From: Hydrocarboniphaga sp965279055
GTDB lineage: Bacteria; Pseudomonadota; Gammaproteobacteria; Nevskiales; Nevskiaceae
Direction: 5' to 3'
Length of the DNA stretch: 64,000 nt
Assembly: GCF_965279055.1 (NCBI RefSeq)
Contig: NZ_OZ257125.1
Span: forward strand, 4,836,001 to 4,900,000
Under the pieces are notes generated by a model, which saw only the letters and a list, made by a program, of their open reading frames with translations, made no database searches and was not told the DNA's origin. The stretch's first letter is position 1. Each line of letters begins with the position of its first letter. Shown one piece after another: positions 8,508 to 17,089 of the stretch. Made by a program: the position numbers and the translations under genes.

Positions 8508-10697
8508 CTACAGATAACGCGACCACAGCACCGACGCATCGCCGGTCGACGCCGCCGCCGGCGTGCAGCCGCTCATGCACGGCAAGGTCGTCGGCGAATA
8601 GGTCGCAGGCAGTGATGTCAGGTCGATCGTCGTGCTGCCGCTGAGCAGGTTCGGCACGCCGCTCAACGTGCCCTGCCCGGCGGCGGCGACATAGCCGTAG
8701 ACCGTGGTGCTGCCGCCGCTGTTGAACAGATTGCCGGCGATCACCGTGCCCCAGGTCTTGGTGCTGGCGCCGAGCGTGATGTTGCCGCCGACGAACAGGC
8801 CGGCCTTGTAGCCACCGGCAACGAAGGCGATGTTGCCGAGCGGGTCGCCGCGCAAGGTCGAGGTCGTGGTGTTACAGAAATTGCTCGGATAAAGCCCGCT
8901 GAAGTAACTGGTCTGCGTGACGCCGTCGGTGGGCGTGTTGTTGCAGATCGCGCCATAGCTGGCGGTGTTCACCGCCTTGGTGATATGCGCGCCGCTGGTG
9001 ACGATATTGCCGGTGGCGATGAAGCTGTTGAAGTAAGTGCCGGTGCTGACTTCGAGGTCGCCGTCGAACCACATCGCGCCCGGCGCCAGGCTGATGCCGG
9101 CGATGGTCCATTTGTTCAGCGCATAGGTGAAGCAGCTGTTCTGCGGCGAATAGCCCTGGCATATGGTTTTGGCGCTGCTGCCGGAAACCGCGCAGGTCTT
9201 GGCGACGGCGTTGAACGAGGCCAGCGGGCACAGGAAATCTTTCTTGCTTGCGTCGCTGACCAGCGCGTATTCGCCGCCGCTGATGCCGGCGACATTGCTG
9301 ACGGTGATCTTGGTGTAGCCGGTGAGCTGGTATTCGAACTGGTAGTTCGCAGAGGTTTTCAGCGTGTAGGCATCGATGGTCGGGCGACTCAGCGAGTAAG
9401 GCTGCAGCGCGGCGATCGGCGTCAGTGCGACGCTGGCCACGCTCGGCGAAAAGCCCGGAATCACGCTGACATTGACACCGCTGTTGTACTGCTGCAGCTT
9501 GATCAGCAGGCCGCCGATGGTGCCGCTGACGCTGGCGTACTGGTCCACCTGCAGGCCGCCGGCGCATTGCAGCGAGCTGATGCCGCCGTAGCTGCGCACG
9601 AACACATTGCCCTTGCTCTTGACCGTGCTGGCGCCGCCGCCGGTCAGGATCACGTCGCCGATCGCGTTGATCGTGCCGCCGCTGGCCGCATACGTCACGC
9701 TGCTGTTGGCGTTGATCGTGGTCGCGCCGGCACCGGTCGACGTCCAGGTGTCCGAGCCCATGGTGTTGGTGGTGCGCACGACGCCGCCGCTGAGGATCAC
9801 GCTGCCGATCGCGTTCACCGTGTCGATGGTGCCGTTGGTGACCAGCGTCGTGCTGTTGGTGTTGAGCGTGCCGTGCGTGCCGCCGCTGCTGGCGGTGATT
9901 GCACCACGTGCGTTGACCGTACCGGTGGAGCCGTTGGTGATCACGATCGCGCCGTTGCAGTTGACCACGCTCTGCAGGCCCGAGCTGTTCGCGTAGACAT
10001 TGCCCAGCGCCGACACCGAGGCGATCGCCGACGAGCCGGTGAGGCTCACGTCGCCGTTGCTGTAGATCGAGTTGACCTTGATGCCGCTGCCGACCGAGAC
10101 GTTGCCAGTGGCCTTGATCGAATTGACGCCGTCGATCGAGGCGCTACTCAGCGTGACGTTGCCGAGCACGTTGAAGTTGGCATTGCTGCCGCCCTTGATG
10201 ACGATGCCGCCGGTCATGTTGAGGTCGTAGTAGAAATTCGCCGCGTCGATGTTCGGGCCGCTGCTCGAACTGCCGCTGGCGGCAACCGCCGGCGTCACGT
10301 CGTAGACCGTGCGCAGGCTGGCGGTCGAGGCCGCGCCAGCGCCGGTGATGTCGGCGGTGACGCTGTAATGGCCGCTGGCGTCCGGGCCGCTGACCGCGAC
10401 GACTTTCGCCGACAGGTCGTTGCTGCTGATGCCGGTGATCGCCGGGGTCCACGGCAGGCTGGTCCATGGCGGCGTCGCCAGGCTCTCCTGCTTCAGGTAC
10501 TGGCGCACCAGCTCGACGCCGGTCCAGGCCCGCGCCTGCGCGGTGGTCGAGGCGTGCATCGACAGCGTCTTGTCCTGCGCGCCGCGCACCGCGTAAGACA
10601 CGCCGAGCACGGTCGCCGTCAGCGCGGTGCCGGCGAGCAGCACCACCAGGATCGTGGCGATGCCGCGTTGTTGTTGCGGGAGTCGTATCGGTTTCAT
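8508..10697 (-). CDS. Large beta-solenoid pseudopilin at the PilX position
   Basis: 729 residues. The N-terminus looks like a PilX-type prepilin: a basic leader ending in QQQRG, then a hydrophobic helix (residues 13-35) without the usual Glu at +5. From about residue 160 to 396 the sequence falls into roughly a dozen turns of 16-18 residues with recurring G-x-V and N-A/S-x-G positions (for example NARGAITASSGGTHG, NAIGSVILSGG), the pattern of a right-handed beta-solenoid. The C-terminal third contains paired cysteines (CNTTTSTLRG, CMSGC) and a second low-complexity solenoid-like section. It is the last gene of a five-gene operon, one base after pilW. Typical PilX is about 200 residues, so this is a greatly enlarged minor pilin, perhaps replacing the tip adhesin PilY1, which is absent here. 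The product name is inferred from position and N-terminus. Confidence 0.75.
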   Translation of the reverse strand: MKPIRLPQQQRGIATILVVLLAGTALTATVLGVSYAVRGAQDKTLSMHASTTAQARAWTGVELVRQYLKQESLATPPWTSLPWTPAITGISSNDLSAKVVAVSGPDASGHYSVTADITGAGAASTASLRTVYDVTPAVAASGSSSSGPNIDAANFYYDLNMTGGIVIKGGSNANFNVLGNVTLSSASIDGVNSIKATGNVSVGSGIKVNSIYSNGDVSLTGSSAIASVSALGNVYANSSGLQSVVNCNGAIVITNGSTGTVNARGAITASSGGTHGTLNTNSTTLVTNGTIDTVNAIGSVILSGGVVRTTNTMGSDTWTSTGAGATTINANSSVTYAASGGTINAIGDVILTGGGASTVKSKGNVFVRSYGGISSLQCAGGLQVDQYASVSGTIGGLLIKLQQYNSGVNVSVIPGFSPSVASVALTPIAALQPYSLSRPTIDAYTLKTSANYQFEYQLTGYTKITVSNVAGISGGEYALVSDASKKDFLCPLASFNAVAKTCAVSGSSAKTICQGYSPQNSCFTYALNKWTIAGISLAPGAMWFDGDLEVSTGTYFNSFIATGNIVTSGAHITKAVNTASYGAICNNTPTDGVTQTSYFSGLYPSNFCNTTTSTLRGDPLGNIAFVAGGYKAGLFVGGNITLGASTKTWGTVIAGNLFNSGGSTTVYGYVAAAGQGTLSGVPNLLSGSTTIDLTSLPATYSPTTLPCMSGCTPAAASTGDASVLWSRYL

Positions 10698-10698
10698 A

Positions 10699-11364
10699 TC
10701 AGCTCCCCGCGATATTGGTCAGGCAGGCGCTGGTCTTCCAGGCCGAGTTGTCGTCCCACAAACTGACTCTCAGCGCCGACATCGAACCGAGGCCGTAAGG
10801 CCAGCACATGGTCTTGTCGACGCGGAACAGGGTCGCGCCCGCGCTACCGATGCCGCCGGCCGGAATCAGCTCGGCGGACTGGGTCCAGCTCAGCGTGGCC
10901 CATTGCGTCGCCGCGCTGCAGCTGCCGCTGGCCCGCAGCAGCAGCAGGCCGCTGCTCTGCACCAGCAGCGCGCTGCATTCGTAGGCGGTGGCAGGACGCG
11001 AGCCCCAGACGATGGCGTTGCCGCTGGCGGTGCTGCCGCTGGCGATGGTCACCGCCGTGCCGCTGAGCTGGCCGCTGCCGTTGAGCGCGGCGCCCGACAG
11101 CATCACCAGATCGGTATTCGCCGCCGCGCGCGCGGCGCTGCTGCCGATACCGTAGCCGGCGTTCTGCAGCTCCATCTGCGCACTCAGCGTCGCGGCCGCC
11201 AGACCACCGTCCTGCGCGGCGCGCTGACGGCTCTGCACGCTCTGGCCGACGATCGTGCGATACAGCGTCATCAGCGACACCGCGCCGAGGATGGACAGCA
11301 GCATGCCGACCATCAGGCTGACGATGCTCAGGCCGCGCTGACGCGAGCTGAGCTTAGCCACCAC
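10699..11364 (-). CDS. pilW: Type IV pilus minor pilin, PilW family
   Basis: 221 residues with a class III prepilin leader (SSRQRG, cleaved after Gly11) followed by the hydrophobic helix LSIVSLMVGMLLSILGAVSL. The residue normally Glu5 of the mature pilin is Ser, which is uncommon; Glu5 helps pilin dock into the growing fibre. The next region (QSRQRAAQDGGLAAATLSAQ) matches the amphipathic helix of PilW proteins, and two C-terminal cysteines may form a disulfide. It overlaps the end of pilV by 11 bases and is followed after one base by the large pseudopilin, so translation is probably coupled. Confidence 0.85.
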   Translation of the reverse strand: MVAKLSSRQRGLSIVSLMVGMLLSILGAVSLMTLYRTIVGQSVQSRQRAAQDGGLAAATLSAQMELQNAGYGIGSSAARAAANTDLVMLSGAALNGSGQLSGTAVTIASGSTASGNAIVWGSRPATAYECSALLVQSSGLLLLRASGSCSAATQWATLSWTQSAELIPAGGIGSAGATLFRVDKTMCWPYGLGSMSALRVSLWDDNSAWKTSACLTNIAGS

Positions 11365-11800
11365 TGATATTGCCCACGACGATGGAGCCGGCGCCGCCGA
11401 AAGTCGCGGCCGAAGTCACCGACAGGGTGACCCGGCTCGGCGCCGCGCTGATGGTCTTGCCTCCGACCGTGAGCGTGCCCGCCGCGGTGCAGGACACCGT
11501 CACCGGCAGATCGATGGTCGCCAGGCTCGAGTCTTCGGGGCGGATGCGCACCGCCGGCGGCGAACTGCCGGCGCACCAGCTGGCGATGTCGCTGGCGTTC
11601 TGCAGCATCTGCCGCAGCTGGCTGATCGCCATCGCCTGGGTGCGCGCGTATTTGTGCGTGACCGCGACGCGTGACGCGGTATAGGCGCTGCCCATGCCGA
11701 TCACCGCCACCAGCAGGACGCCGACCAGCGCCTCGAGCAGCGCGTCGCCGCGCTGCGAGCGCGCGGCTGCGCCGCGATCAGTTGAGCGTGACGGTCGCAT
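11354..11800 (-). CDS. pilV: Type IV pilus minor pilin, PilV family
   Basis: 148-residue minor pilin. A long basic leader ends in SQRG, followed by mature DALLEALVGVLLVAVIGMGS with Glu5 retained. The short globular domain has two cysteines that could pair. PilV proteins help initiate assembly of the type IV pilus and sit near its tip. It overlaps the upstream FimT/GspH-like gene by 23 bases and the downstream pilW by 11 bases, so the operon is tightly packed. Confidence 0.85.
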   Translation of the reverse strand: MRPSRSTDRGAAARSQRGDALLEALVGVLLVAVIGMGSAYTASRVAVTHKYARTQAMAISQLRQMLQNASDIASWCAGSSPPAVRIRPEDSSLATIDLPVTVSCTAAGTLTVGGKTISAAPSRVTLSVTSAATFGGAGSIVVGNISGG

Positions 11801-12287
11801 TCTGGCTCGCCGACGAGATCAGCAGGGTGCTGGAAACCGGGCAGGTATCGCTGCCGCTGGCGGCGGCCGGATTGATCGCCGTGCCGCGATTGCTGAAGGC
11901 CAGGCAGGACAGCGCCGTGCCGTTGACCTGCACGCTGGCGCTGCTGTCCAGCGGCGCGCTCCACAGGCCGCCGCTGCTCTGGCAAGTCGCCGCCGCCTGC
12001 GGACTGCGTGTCGCCGAGAACAGCCTGACGGTGCCGTCGCTGACGCACAGGATCGCGGCCGAGGCGCCGTTGGCGACACCGCCCGGATTGCGCAGCGCAA
12101 TGGCGCGCGCACGCGATACGCCCTGGGTCATCACCGCCAGCGCGCTGTTGACCCGCGTCGACGCGATCCAGCTCTGTGTCAGGTTGCCGGCCGAGACCAT
12201 CAGCAGGCCGGAGATCGCCAGGCTGATCATCAGCTCGATCATCGACAGGCCCTGCTGAAGGTCGCGTCGGCGCGCGCGCATCACCAT
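11778..12287 (-). CDS. fimT: Type IV pilus minor pilin, FimT/GspH family
   Basis: 169 residues. The leader ends in RRDLQQG, followed by mature LSMIELMISLAISGLLMVSA with Glu5 present. The following segment, with NSALAVMTQGVSRARAIALR, is the hallmark of the GspH/FimT pseudopilin family. The soluble domain has four cysteines. It overlaps pilE by 7 bases upstream and pilV by 23 bases downstream. FimU is an equally good name, since both belong to the same family. Confidence 0.85.
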   Translation of the reverse strand: MVMRARRRDLQQGLSMIELMISLAISGLLMVSAGNLTQSWIASTRVNSALAVMTQGVSRARAIALRNPGGVANGASAAILCVSDGTVRLFSATRSPQAAATCQSSGGLWSAPLDSSASVQVNGTALSCLAFSNRGTAINPAAASGSDTCPVSSTLLISSASQNATVTLN

Positions 12288-12736
12288 GTGCTCACCGCGC
12301 CGGCGGGCGTGGTCTGCTGGCGGCTGTTGCTGCTGTCCAGCGTCAGGATGTAGCCGCTGACGCCGGCGCCCGAGCCGGTCGCTTTCAGCGTGTAGCTGCT
12401 AGAGCTCGACGCCTGGATCTGGTAACTGAAGTTGGCGCCTTGCGCCGGCGACCAGCCGGGCAGCGAGGTCTGCGTCGCCGCGGTGGTGGTGTTGGCCGGC
12501 GGATACGTCAGCTGCTGCTGGTAGTAGTTCTCCATGTTCAGCGCCAGCGACACCAGATCGTTCTGCGCGGTGCGCAGTTTCGAGCGGGCGACATAGCTGG
12601 TGTAGGTCGGCAGCGCGATCGCGGCGAGAATCGCGCTGATCACCAGTGCCACCAGCAGCTCGATCAAGGTGAAGCCACGCGAGCGCCTGGCGGCGGCGCC
12701 GCGACCTCTGCGAGTCGCTGGTATCTGCTGATGCAT
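12281..12736 (-). CDS. pilE: Type IV pilin, PilE family
   Basis: 151 residues. A long, very basic leader of 21 residues ends in ARRSRG and is followed by the canonical pilin helix FTLIELLVALVISAILAAIA and PTYTSYVARSKLRTAQNDL. PilE proteins of this operon type are minor pilins that join PilVWX in the tip-initiating complex. It is the first gene of the five-gene minus-strand operon and is divergent from the beta-helix/cytochrome gene across 254 bases. The ATG at 12736 has no clear ribosome-binding site; a small palindrome lies just upstream. Confidence 0.88.
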   Translation of the reverse strand: MHQQIPATRRGRGAAARRSRGFTLIELLVALVISAILAAIALPTYTSYVARSKLRTAQNDLVSLALNMENYYQQQLTYPPANTTTAATQTSLPGWSPAQGANFSYQIQASSSSSYTLKATGSGAGVSGYILTLDSSNSRQQTTPAGAVSTW

Positions 12737-12742
12737 CGCGGT

Positions 12743-12759
12743 ATTGCCGGATCGGCAAT
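12743..12759. promoter_or_regulatory. Small palindrome just upstream of pilE
   Basis: ATTGCCG-GAT-CGGCAAT, with perfect seven-base arms and a three-base centre, ends 7 bases before the pilE start, where a ribosome-binding site would be expected. It could be an operator or an mRNA hairpin that controls the first pilin gene. This rests only on position and symmetry. Confidence 0.3.
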
Positions 12760-12990
12760 GTCCCCAACGTGGGAAGAAGTAAATCGCTATCGGCGGATTC
12801 GCGCGGAACTTTAGTGGCTGATTTCTACCGGCCGTGATCGGCGCCGTGCCGGCATGAGCGCGATTTGCCGCTGCCGCATCGACGCCGGCCGCGCTAGGCT
12901 TGAGCGGTAGCCGTGCATCAGCCGGGGGGCGGGTGCAACAGATCGGGCTTGAGCCCGACGAGCAGACTCATTACCGAGGGGGAATCATCC

Positions 12991-15900
12991 GTGTCGCATC
13001 CCGCATTCGCTTCGCCTGTCGACCTGCGCTGTAAATCAGGTCTTCACCCTCGGCGTATCGGCCGCGTTGCCGCCGGCTTGATCGCACTGGGCCTGCTCGC
13101 CGGCTGCGGCGGCGGTGGTGGTTCCTCGTCCGGCAGCGATGACGATGGCGGCGGCGACGTGCCGGCCAGCAACGGCCGCAACTTCACCATCAAGCCCGGC
13201 CCGGATGCGACCCGCGACATGATCGCGGCGATGATCCAGGCCGCGCCCGGCGACGTCATCCAGTTCGAATGCGGTTACTACGAGCTGACCTCATCGCTGC
13301 AGCTGAGCCACACCGAGGACGTGCTGATCAAGGGCTGCGGCAAGGACGGCACCGTGCTCAGCTTCAAGACCAATAACGCGCCCGAAGGCATTCTCGCGGT
13401 CAGCGTGCGCGGCATCACCATCCAGGATCTGACCGTGGTCGACACCGCCGGCAACGGCATCGAGCTGCGCGGCGTCGATCACGCGACCTTGAGCCGGGTA
13501 CGCGCGATCTGGTCCTCCGGCGGCGGCCGCGCCAGCGCCGACCCGATCAACGCGAGCAACTTCGCTGCGAAGATCAAGGTGCCCTGCACCGATCCGGCGA
13601 CCGCCAACCCCGATGCGCCGGAGAACAAGCTGCTCGGCGCGCTCGCCGACACCACCTCGCCGGATTACACGGTCAGCAAGCTGTCCGGCCGCTACGGCAT
13701 TTATCCGGTGTCCAGCGAGAACGTGCTGATCGAGGACAGCGAATCCATCGGCGCGTCCGACGCCGGCATCTACGTCGGCCAGACCAACAACGCGATCATC
13801 AGGAACAGCCGCAGCGCGTTCAACGTGTTCGGCTTCGAGATCGAAAACGTGCAGGGCGGCGAATATGCCGACAACCTCGCCGAGTGCAATACCGGCGGCT
13901 TCCTGATTTACGACCTCGACGGCCTGCGCCAGTACGGCGGCCGCTCGCGCATGCACGGCAACACCGCGCGCATGAACAATACCTACAACTTCACCAGCGG
14001 CGGCATCGTCGGCAACGTGCCCTCGGGCAGCGGCATGATCACGCTGGCCTACGACCAGATCGACATCTTCGACAACCAGTTCATCGACAACGACACTGCC
14101 GGCATCATCCACACCAGCTACGAAATCTTCCCCGAAGGCGCCGGCCGCCCGGCCGAGCATCGCATCGACTGGTACACCGAAGGCCTGCATATCTGGCACA
14201 ACAAGTTCGTCAACAACGGCAACCATCTGCCGCTGCCGACAACGACCAACCTGGCGAACCAGGATGTCGCGAAATTTCTGCCGGCGATCGTCGGTCTGAA
14301 GAACCAGGTCGCCTGCCTGATCCCGACCAATCTGGCGCAGTGCCTGTCGGCCGGCGTCAGCAATCTGGCCGGCGTGCGCGGCGCGCACATCATCTGGGAC
14401 GGCCTGCTCGACAGCTACAACAAGGACTGCCCGCGCCCGCTCGACGCCAACGGCGAGCCGGTGCCGCTGGACGCGCGCGGCAAGCCGGTGCTGAGCAACG
14501 AAGTGCCGGATCCGAGCTGCCATTACAACGCCTACAAGTTCGATACCGCGGCCAGCGGCGCGCCGCGCAAACAGCCGGACTGGACGCCGTCGTGCATCGA
14601 CGACGACAACGATTTTTCCAGCGACAGCCTGGCGTTCTCCAACTTCCACGGCACCAAGGGCCTGGAGCTGATCGTCTCCAGCAGTCTGGATCTGGCCGCG
14701 ATCGCAAAATTCCCGGCCGACCTGGACATCACGCCGCATCGCTGCAAGGCGCAGTACGGACGCAATCTCGATGCGCTGCCGCCGGTGGTGATCCCGCCGT
14801 TCGTGCGCAGCGGCGACTACGATCCGGCGCCCAGCGCGGAGCAGGTCGAGAAACTGTGCAAGGCGAGCGTGGCGGCCGGCGCGGTCAACTTCGACGCGGC
14901 CAAGGTCAACTGCCCGACGCTGGATCAATATCATCTGTTCGAAGACGCCCAGGATCCGACCAGCAAGCCGCTCGGCGGCGGCGTGCCGTATGTGCTGAAC
15001 ACCAAGCTGTTCACCGACTACGCGGTGAAATATCGCGTCGCCTACCTGCCGCCGGGCACCACCGCGGTGTATCGCGATTCTTCCGGCAACGGTGTCAACG
15101 CGGCGCTGACCTTCCCGGCCGGCACCATCATCGCCAAGACCTTCTCGTTCGACGACCAGGCCGCCGGCACGGAAGTGCCGATGGAAACGCGGCTGCTGAT
15201 CAAGCGCGTGTCGAGCAAGGGCGTCGCGCGCTGGGATGGCCTGCCCTATGTCTGGTCGACCGACGCAGCGACCGGCAAGCGCGTCGCCAAACTCACGCTC
15301 GGCGGCGCGGTGACCAGCGCGCACTGGGATCACACCGACATCGATTCCGGCCAGCGTCACAGCGGATCGACCAGCACCTATCTGGTGCCCCACGCCAACC
15401 AGTGCCTGAGCTGCCACTCCAACGAGGACAACGAACCTGGCGCGGCGCCGATCGGCCCGAAAGTGCGCTTCATGAACCGGCCCTACCAGAGCGAGAGCCA
15501 GCGCGTCACCGGCCAGAGCCAGCACGAAGTCGCCGGCAAGAACCAGCTCGCATACTGGTGCAGCCACGGTCTGATTGCGGGCTGCCCGACCGATCTCGGT
15601 GTCGACGAGACGCGCCAGATCGCGGCCAGGATCGAACGCATCCCGACCTTCAACAAGCCCGGCGACGCCGGCTTCGCCGCCGGCACGCCGCAGGACATCG
15701 AGGCGCGTGCGCGGGCGTATCTGGAGGTCAATTGCGCGCACTGCCACAACGTGCGCGGTTTCGCCGCGAGCACCGGCTTCTACCTGGATTCGCTGCGCAA
15801 GGTCGACGTCACTTACGGCATCTGCAAGAACCCGACCGCGACCGGCCAGGAGGGCAAGGGTGGCCGCACTTACGACATCCATCCGGCCAACGTCGCCGAC

Positions 15901-16074
15901 TCGGTGCTCGCGTTCCGCATCGGCCCCGAGGCGACCACGCCGGCCGCGCGCATGCCACCGCTGGCGCGCAGCGTCGTCGACGAGGAGGCCAGCGCGCTGA
16001 TCCAGCAGTGGATCGGTACCGTGATCACCGCCGACGAGGCCAAGTACCCGGGCTCGACCAGCTGCGGCGGTTAG
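12991..16074 (+). CDS. Lipoprotein fusing a parallel beta-helix to a di-haem c-type cytochrome
   Basis: 1027 residues from the GTG at 12991, which has GAGGGGGA seven bases upstream. A signal peptide ends in the lipobox LLAGC with Cys39, then a Gly/Ser/Asp linker. Residues about 65-420 form a right-handed parallel beta-helix (VLIKGCGKDGTVLSF, GNGIELRGVDHATLSRVRAI, GIYVGQTNNAIIRNSRSA). The C-terminal half carries two haem c sites: CLSCH at residues 805-809 and CAHCH at 915-919. From memory, families TIGR03805 (beta-helix) and TIGR03806 (SO2930-like di-haem cytochrome) occur as adjacent genes of unknown function; here they are one chain. The protein is probably anchored in the outer membrane facing the periplasm or outside. 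The redox partner is unknown. Confidence 0.85.
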   Translation: MSHPAFASPVDLRCKSGLHPRRIGRVAAGLIALGLLAGCGGGGGSSSGSDDDGGGDVPASNGRNFTIKPGPDATRDMIAAMIQAAPGDVIQFECGYYELTSSLQLSHTEDVLIKGCGKDGTVLSFKTNNAPEGILAVSVRGITIQDLTVVDTAGNGIELRGVDHATLSRVRAIWSSGGGRASADPINASNFAAKIKVPCTDPATANPDAPENKLLGALADTTSPDYTVSKLSGRYGIYPVSSENVLIEDSESIGASDAGIYVGQTNNAIIRNSRSAFNVFGFEIENVQGGEYADNLAECNTGGFLIYDLDGLRQYGGRSRMHGNTARMNNTYNFTSGGIVGNVPSGSGMITLAYDQIDIFDNQFIDNDTAGIIHTSYEIFPEGAGRPAEHRIDWYTEGLHIWHNKFVNNGNHLPLPTTTNLANQDVAKFLPAIVGLKNQVACLIPTNLAQCLSAGVSNLAGVRGAHIIWDGLLDSYNKDCPRPLDANGEPVPLDARGKPVLSNEVPDPSCHYNAYKFDTAASGAPRKQPDWTPSCIDDDNDFSSDSLAFSNFHGTKGLELIVSSSLDLAAIAKFPADLDITPHRCKAQYGRNLDALPPVVIPPFVRSGDYDPAPSAEQVEKLCKASVAAGAVNFDAAKVNCPTLDQYHLFEDAQDPTSKPLGGGVPYVLNTKLFTDYAVKYRVAYLPPGTTAVYRDSSGNGVNAALTFPAGTIIAKTFSFDDQAAGTEVPMETRLLIKRVSSKGVARWDGLPYVWSTDAATGKRVAKLTLGGAVTSAHWDHTDIDSGQRHSGSTSTYLVPHANQCLSCHSNEDNEPGAAPIGPKVRFMNRPYQSESQRVTGQSQHEVAGKNQLAYWCSHGLIAGCPTDLGVDETRQIAARIERIPTFNKPGDAGFAAGTPQDIEARARAYLEVNCAHCHNVRGFAASTGFYLDSLRKVDVTYGICKNPTATGQEGKGGRTYDIHPANVADSVLAFRIGPEATTPAARMPPLARSVVDEEASALIQQWIGTVITADEAKYPGSTSCGG

Positions 16075-16130
16075 CCGCGGCTGCGTCCCTCGATACGCGG
16101 GATGAACGCCGGATTGTGATACCGGCTGTT

Positions 16131-16202
16131 CCTGTAGGAGCGGACCCTGTCCGCGACTGAGGCCCCACCGGCACAGTCGCGGACAGGGTCCGCTCCTACA
16201 GG
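16131..16202. repeat. Palindromic repeat, family R1 (variant arm)
   Basis: Long inverted repeat with arms CCTGTAGGAGCGGACCCTGT and its reverse complement around a short loop. It uses the 'ggaccctgtccgcgac' arm variant shared with 33124-33196 and 42936-43003, rather than the 'gggcttgcccgcgac' variant. Just before it, at about 16084-16106, is a fragment resembling the left arm of family R2 (GTCCCTCGATACGCGGGATG). The two families therefore sit side by side downstream of the cytochrome gene. Confidence 0.88.
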
Positions 16203-16255
16203 AGACGCGATGGCTGTTAGCATTCGCGCCCGCGTTTTCGATGATGGTGCGTTCC

Positions 16256-16897
16256 ATGTCCGATCTGCTGCTGAGCCTCAACGAGGCGCGCGTGCTCGCC
16301 GCGCTGGTCGAGAAGTCCGTGACCACGCCGCAGTACTACCCGATGACGCAGAACGCGACGATGCTGGCCGCGAACCAGAAGAACTCGCGCAGCCCGGTGA
16401 TGAACCTGACCGAGGGCGACACCGGCGCCGCGCTGATGGCGCTGGAAAACCTGCGGCTGGTCAAGCGCGACGAGTCCAGCCCGCGCGCGGTGAAGTGGCG
16501 CCAGCAGTTCCAGCACCAGCTGCTGCTGAAACCCGCCGGCGTCGCGGTGCTGGCGACCCTGATGCTGCGCGGCCCGCAGACGCTGGCCGAAATCCGCAGC
16601 AACGCCAGCGTGCTCAACGGCCCGGCCGACATCGACGGCGTGCAGGCCGCGCTGGACGATCTCGCCGACCGCGCCCAGCCGTTGGTCAAACTGCTACCGC
16701 GCGCCAGCGGCCAGTCGACCGTGCGCTACGCGCACCTGCTGTGCGGCGAAGCCGCGATACCGGTGATGAACGACGCGCCGGCCTCGTCGTCTTCGGGCGG
16801 CTCGTCGTCGTCGAACAGCACGCTGATCACGCAGCTGATCGAGCGCGTCGAGGCGCTGGAAGCGAGAGTCGCTGAATTGGAGAAGCTGGTTTCCTAG
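16256..16897 (+). CDS. yceH: YceH family protein (DUF480)
   Basis: 213 residues from the ATG at 16256; an ATG 15 bases earlier is possible. The family pattern is clear: LNEARVLAALVEKSVTTPQY near the N-terminus, then NQKNSRSPVMNLTEGD and LMLRGPQTLAEIRSNA, the two winged-helix halves of DUF480. The C-terminus has a Ser/Gly-rich linker and a short coiled coil (LIERVEALEARVAELEKLV). The function is not established; the fold suggests nucleic-acid or protein binding in the cytoplasm. The gene stands alone between repeat elements. Confidence 0.93.
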   Translation: MSDLLLSLNEARVLAALVEKSVTTPQYYPMTQNATMLAANQKNSRSPVMNLTEGDTGAALMALENLRLVKRDESSPRAVKWRQQFQHQLLLKPAGVAVLATLMLRGPQTLAEIRSNASVLNGPADIDGVQAALDDLADRAQPLVKLLPRASGQSTVRYAHLLCGEAAIPVMNDAPASSSSGGSSSSNSTLITQLIERVEALEARVAELEKLVS

Positions 16898-16913
16898 GGC
16901 CGCGCTTAGACGC

Positions 16914-17015
16914 TCCGTTCCTCCCGAGTAGCTTCGCTCGCGAAGCGTATCGAGGGACGCATCGCAGCCCGGTCCGATGTTTCGATACGCCGCAAGCGGC
17001 AACTCGACATGAACG
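16914..17015. repeat. Palindromic repeat, family R2 (rearranged copy)
   Basis: A right arm (CCGTTCCTCCCGAGTAGC ... GCGTATCGAGGGACGC) is followed by a degenerate left arm (TTCGATACGCCGC ... AACTCGACATGAACGG), the reverse of the usual order. Other copies lie at 24854-24959, 45151-45263, 45441-45528, 48439-48542 and 54611-54702. Confidence 0.7.
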
Positions 17016-17089
17016 GTTTGGGTTGTGGCTTCCCCGTTCGACGTAGGCTGGTCAGGTCGCACGGCGGCGTAAGCCGCCGCTGCTGCCCG

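Noticed and set aside
13291..16326. A reading frame of over 1000 codons on the strand opposite the beta-helix/cytochrome gene
   Set aside because: High-GC shadow: the sense strand has a signal peptide, haem motifs and a ribosome-binding site, while the antisense product is low-complexity and rich in Arg, Ala, Val and Asp with no domain.
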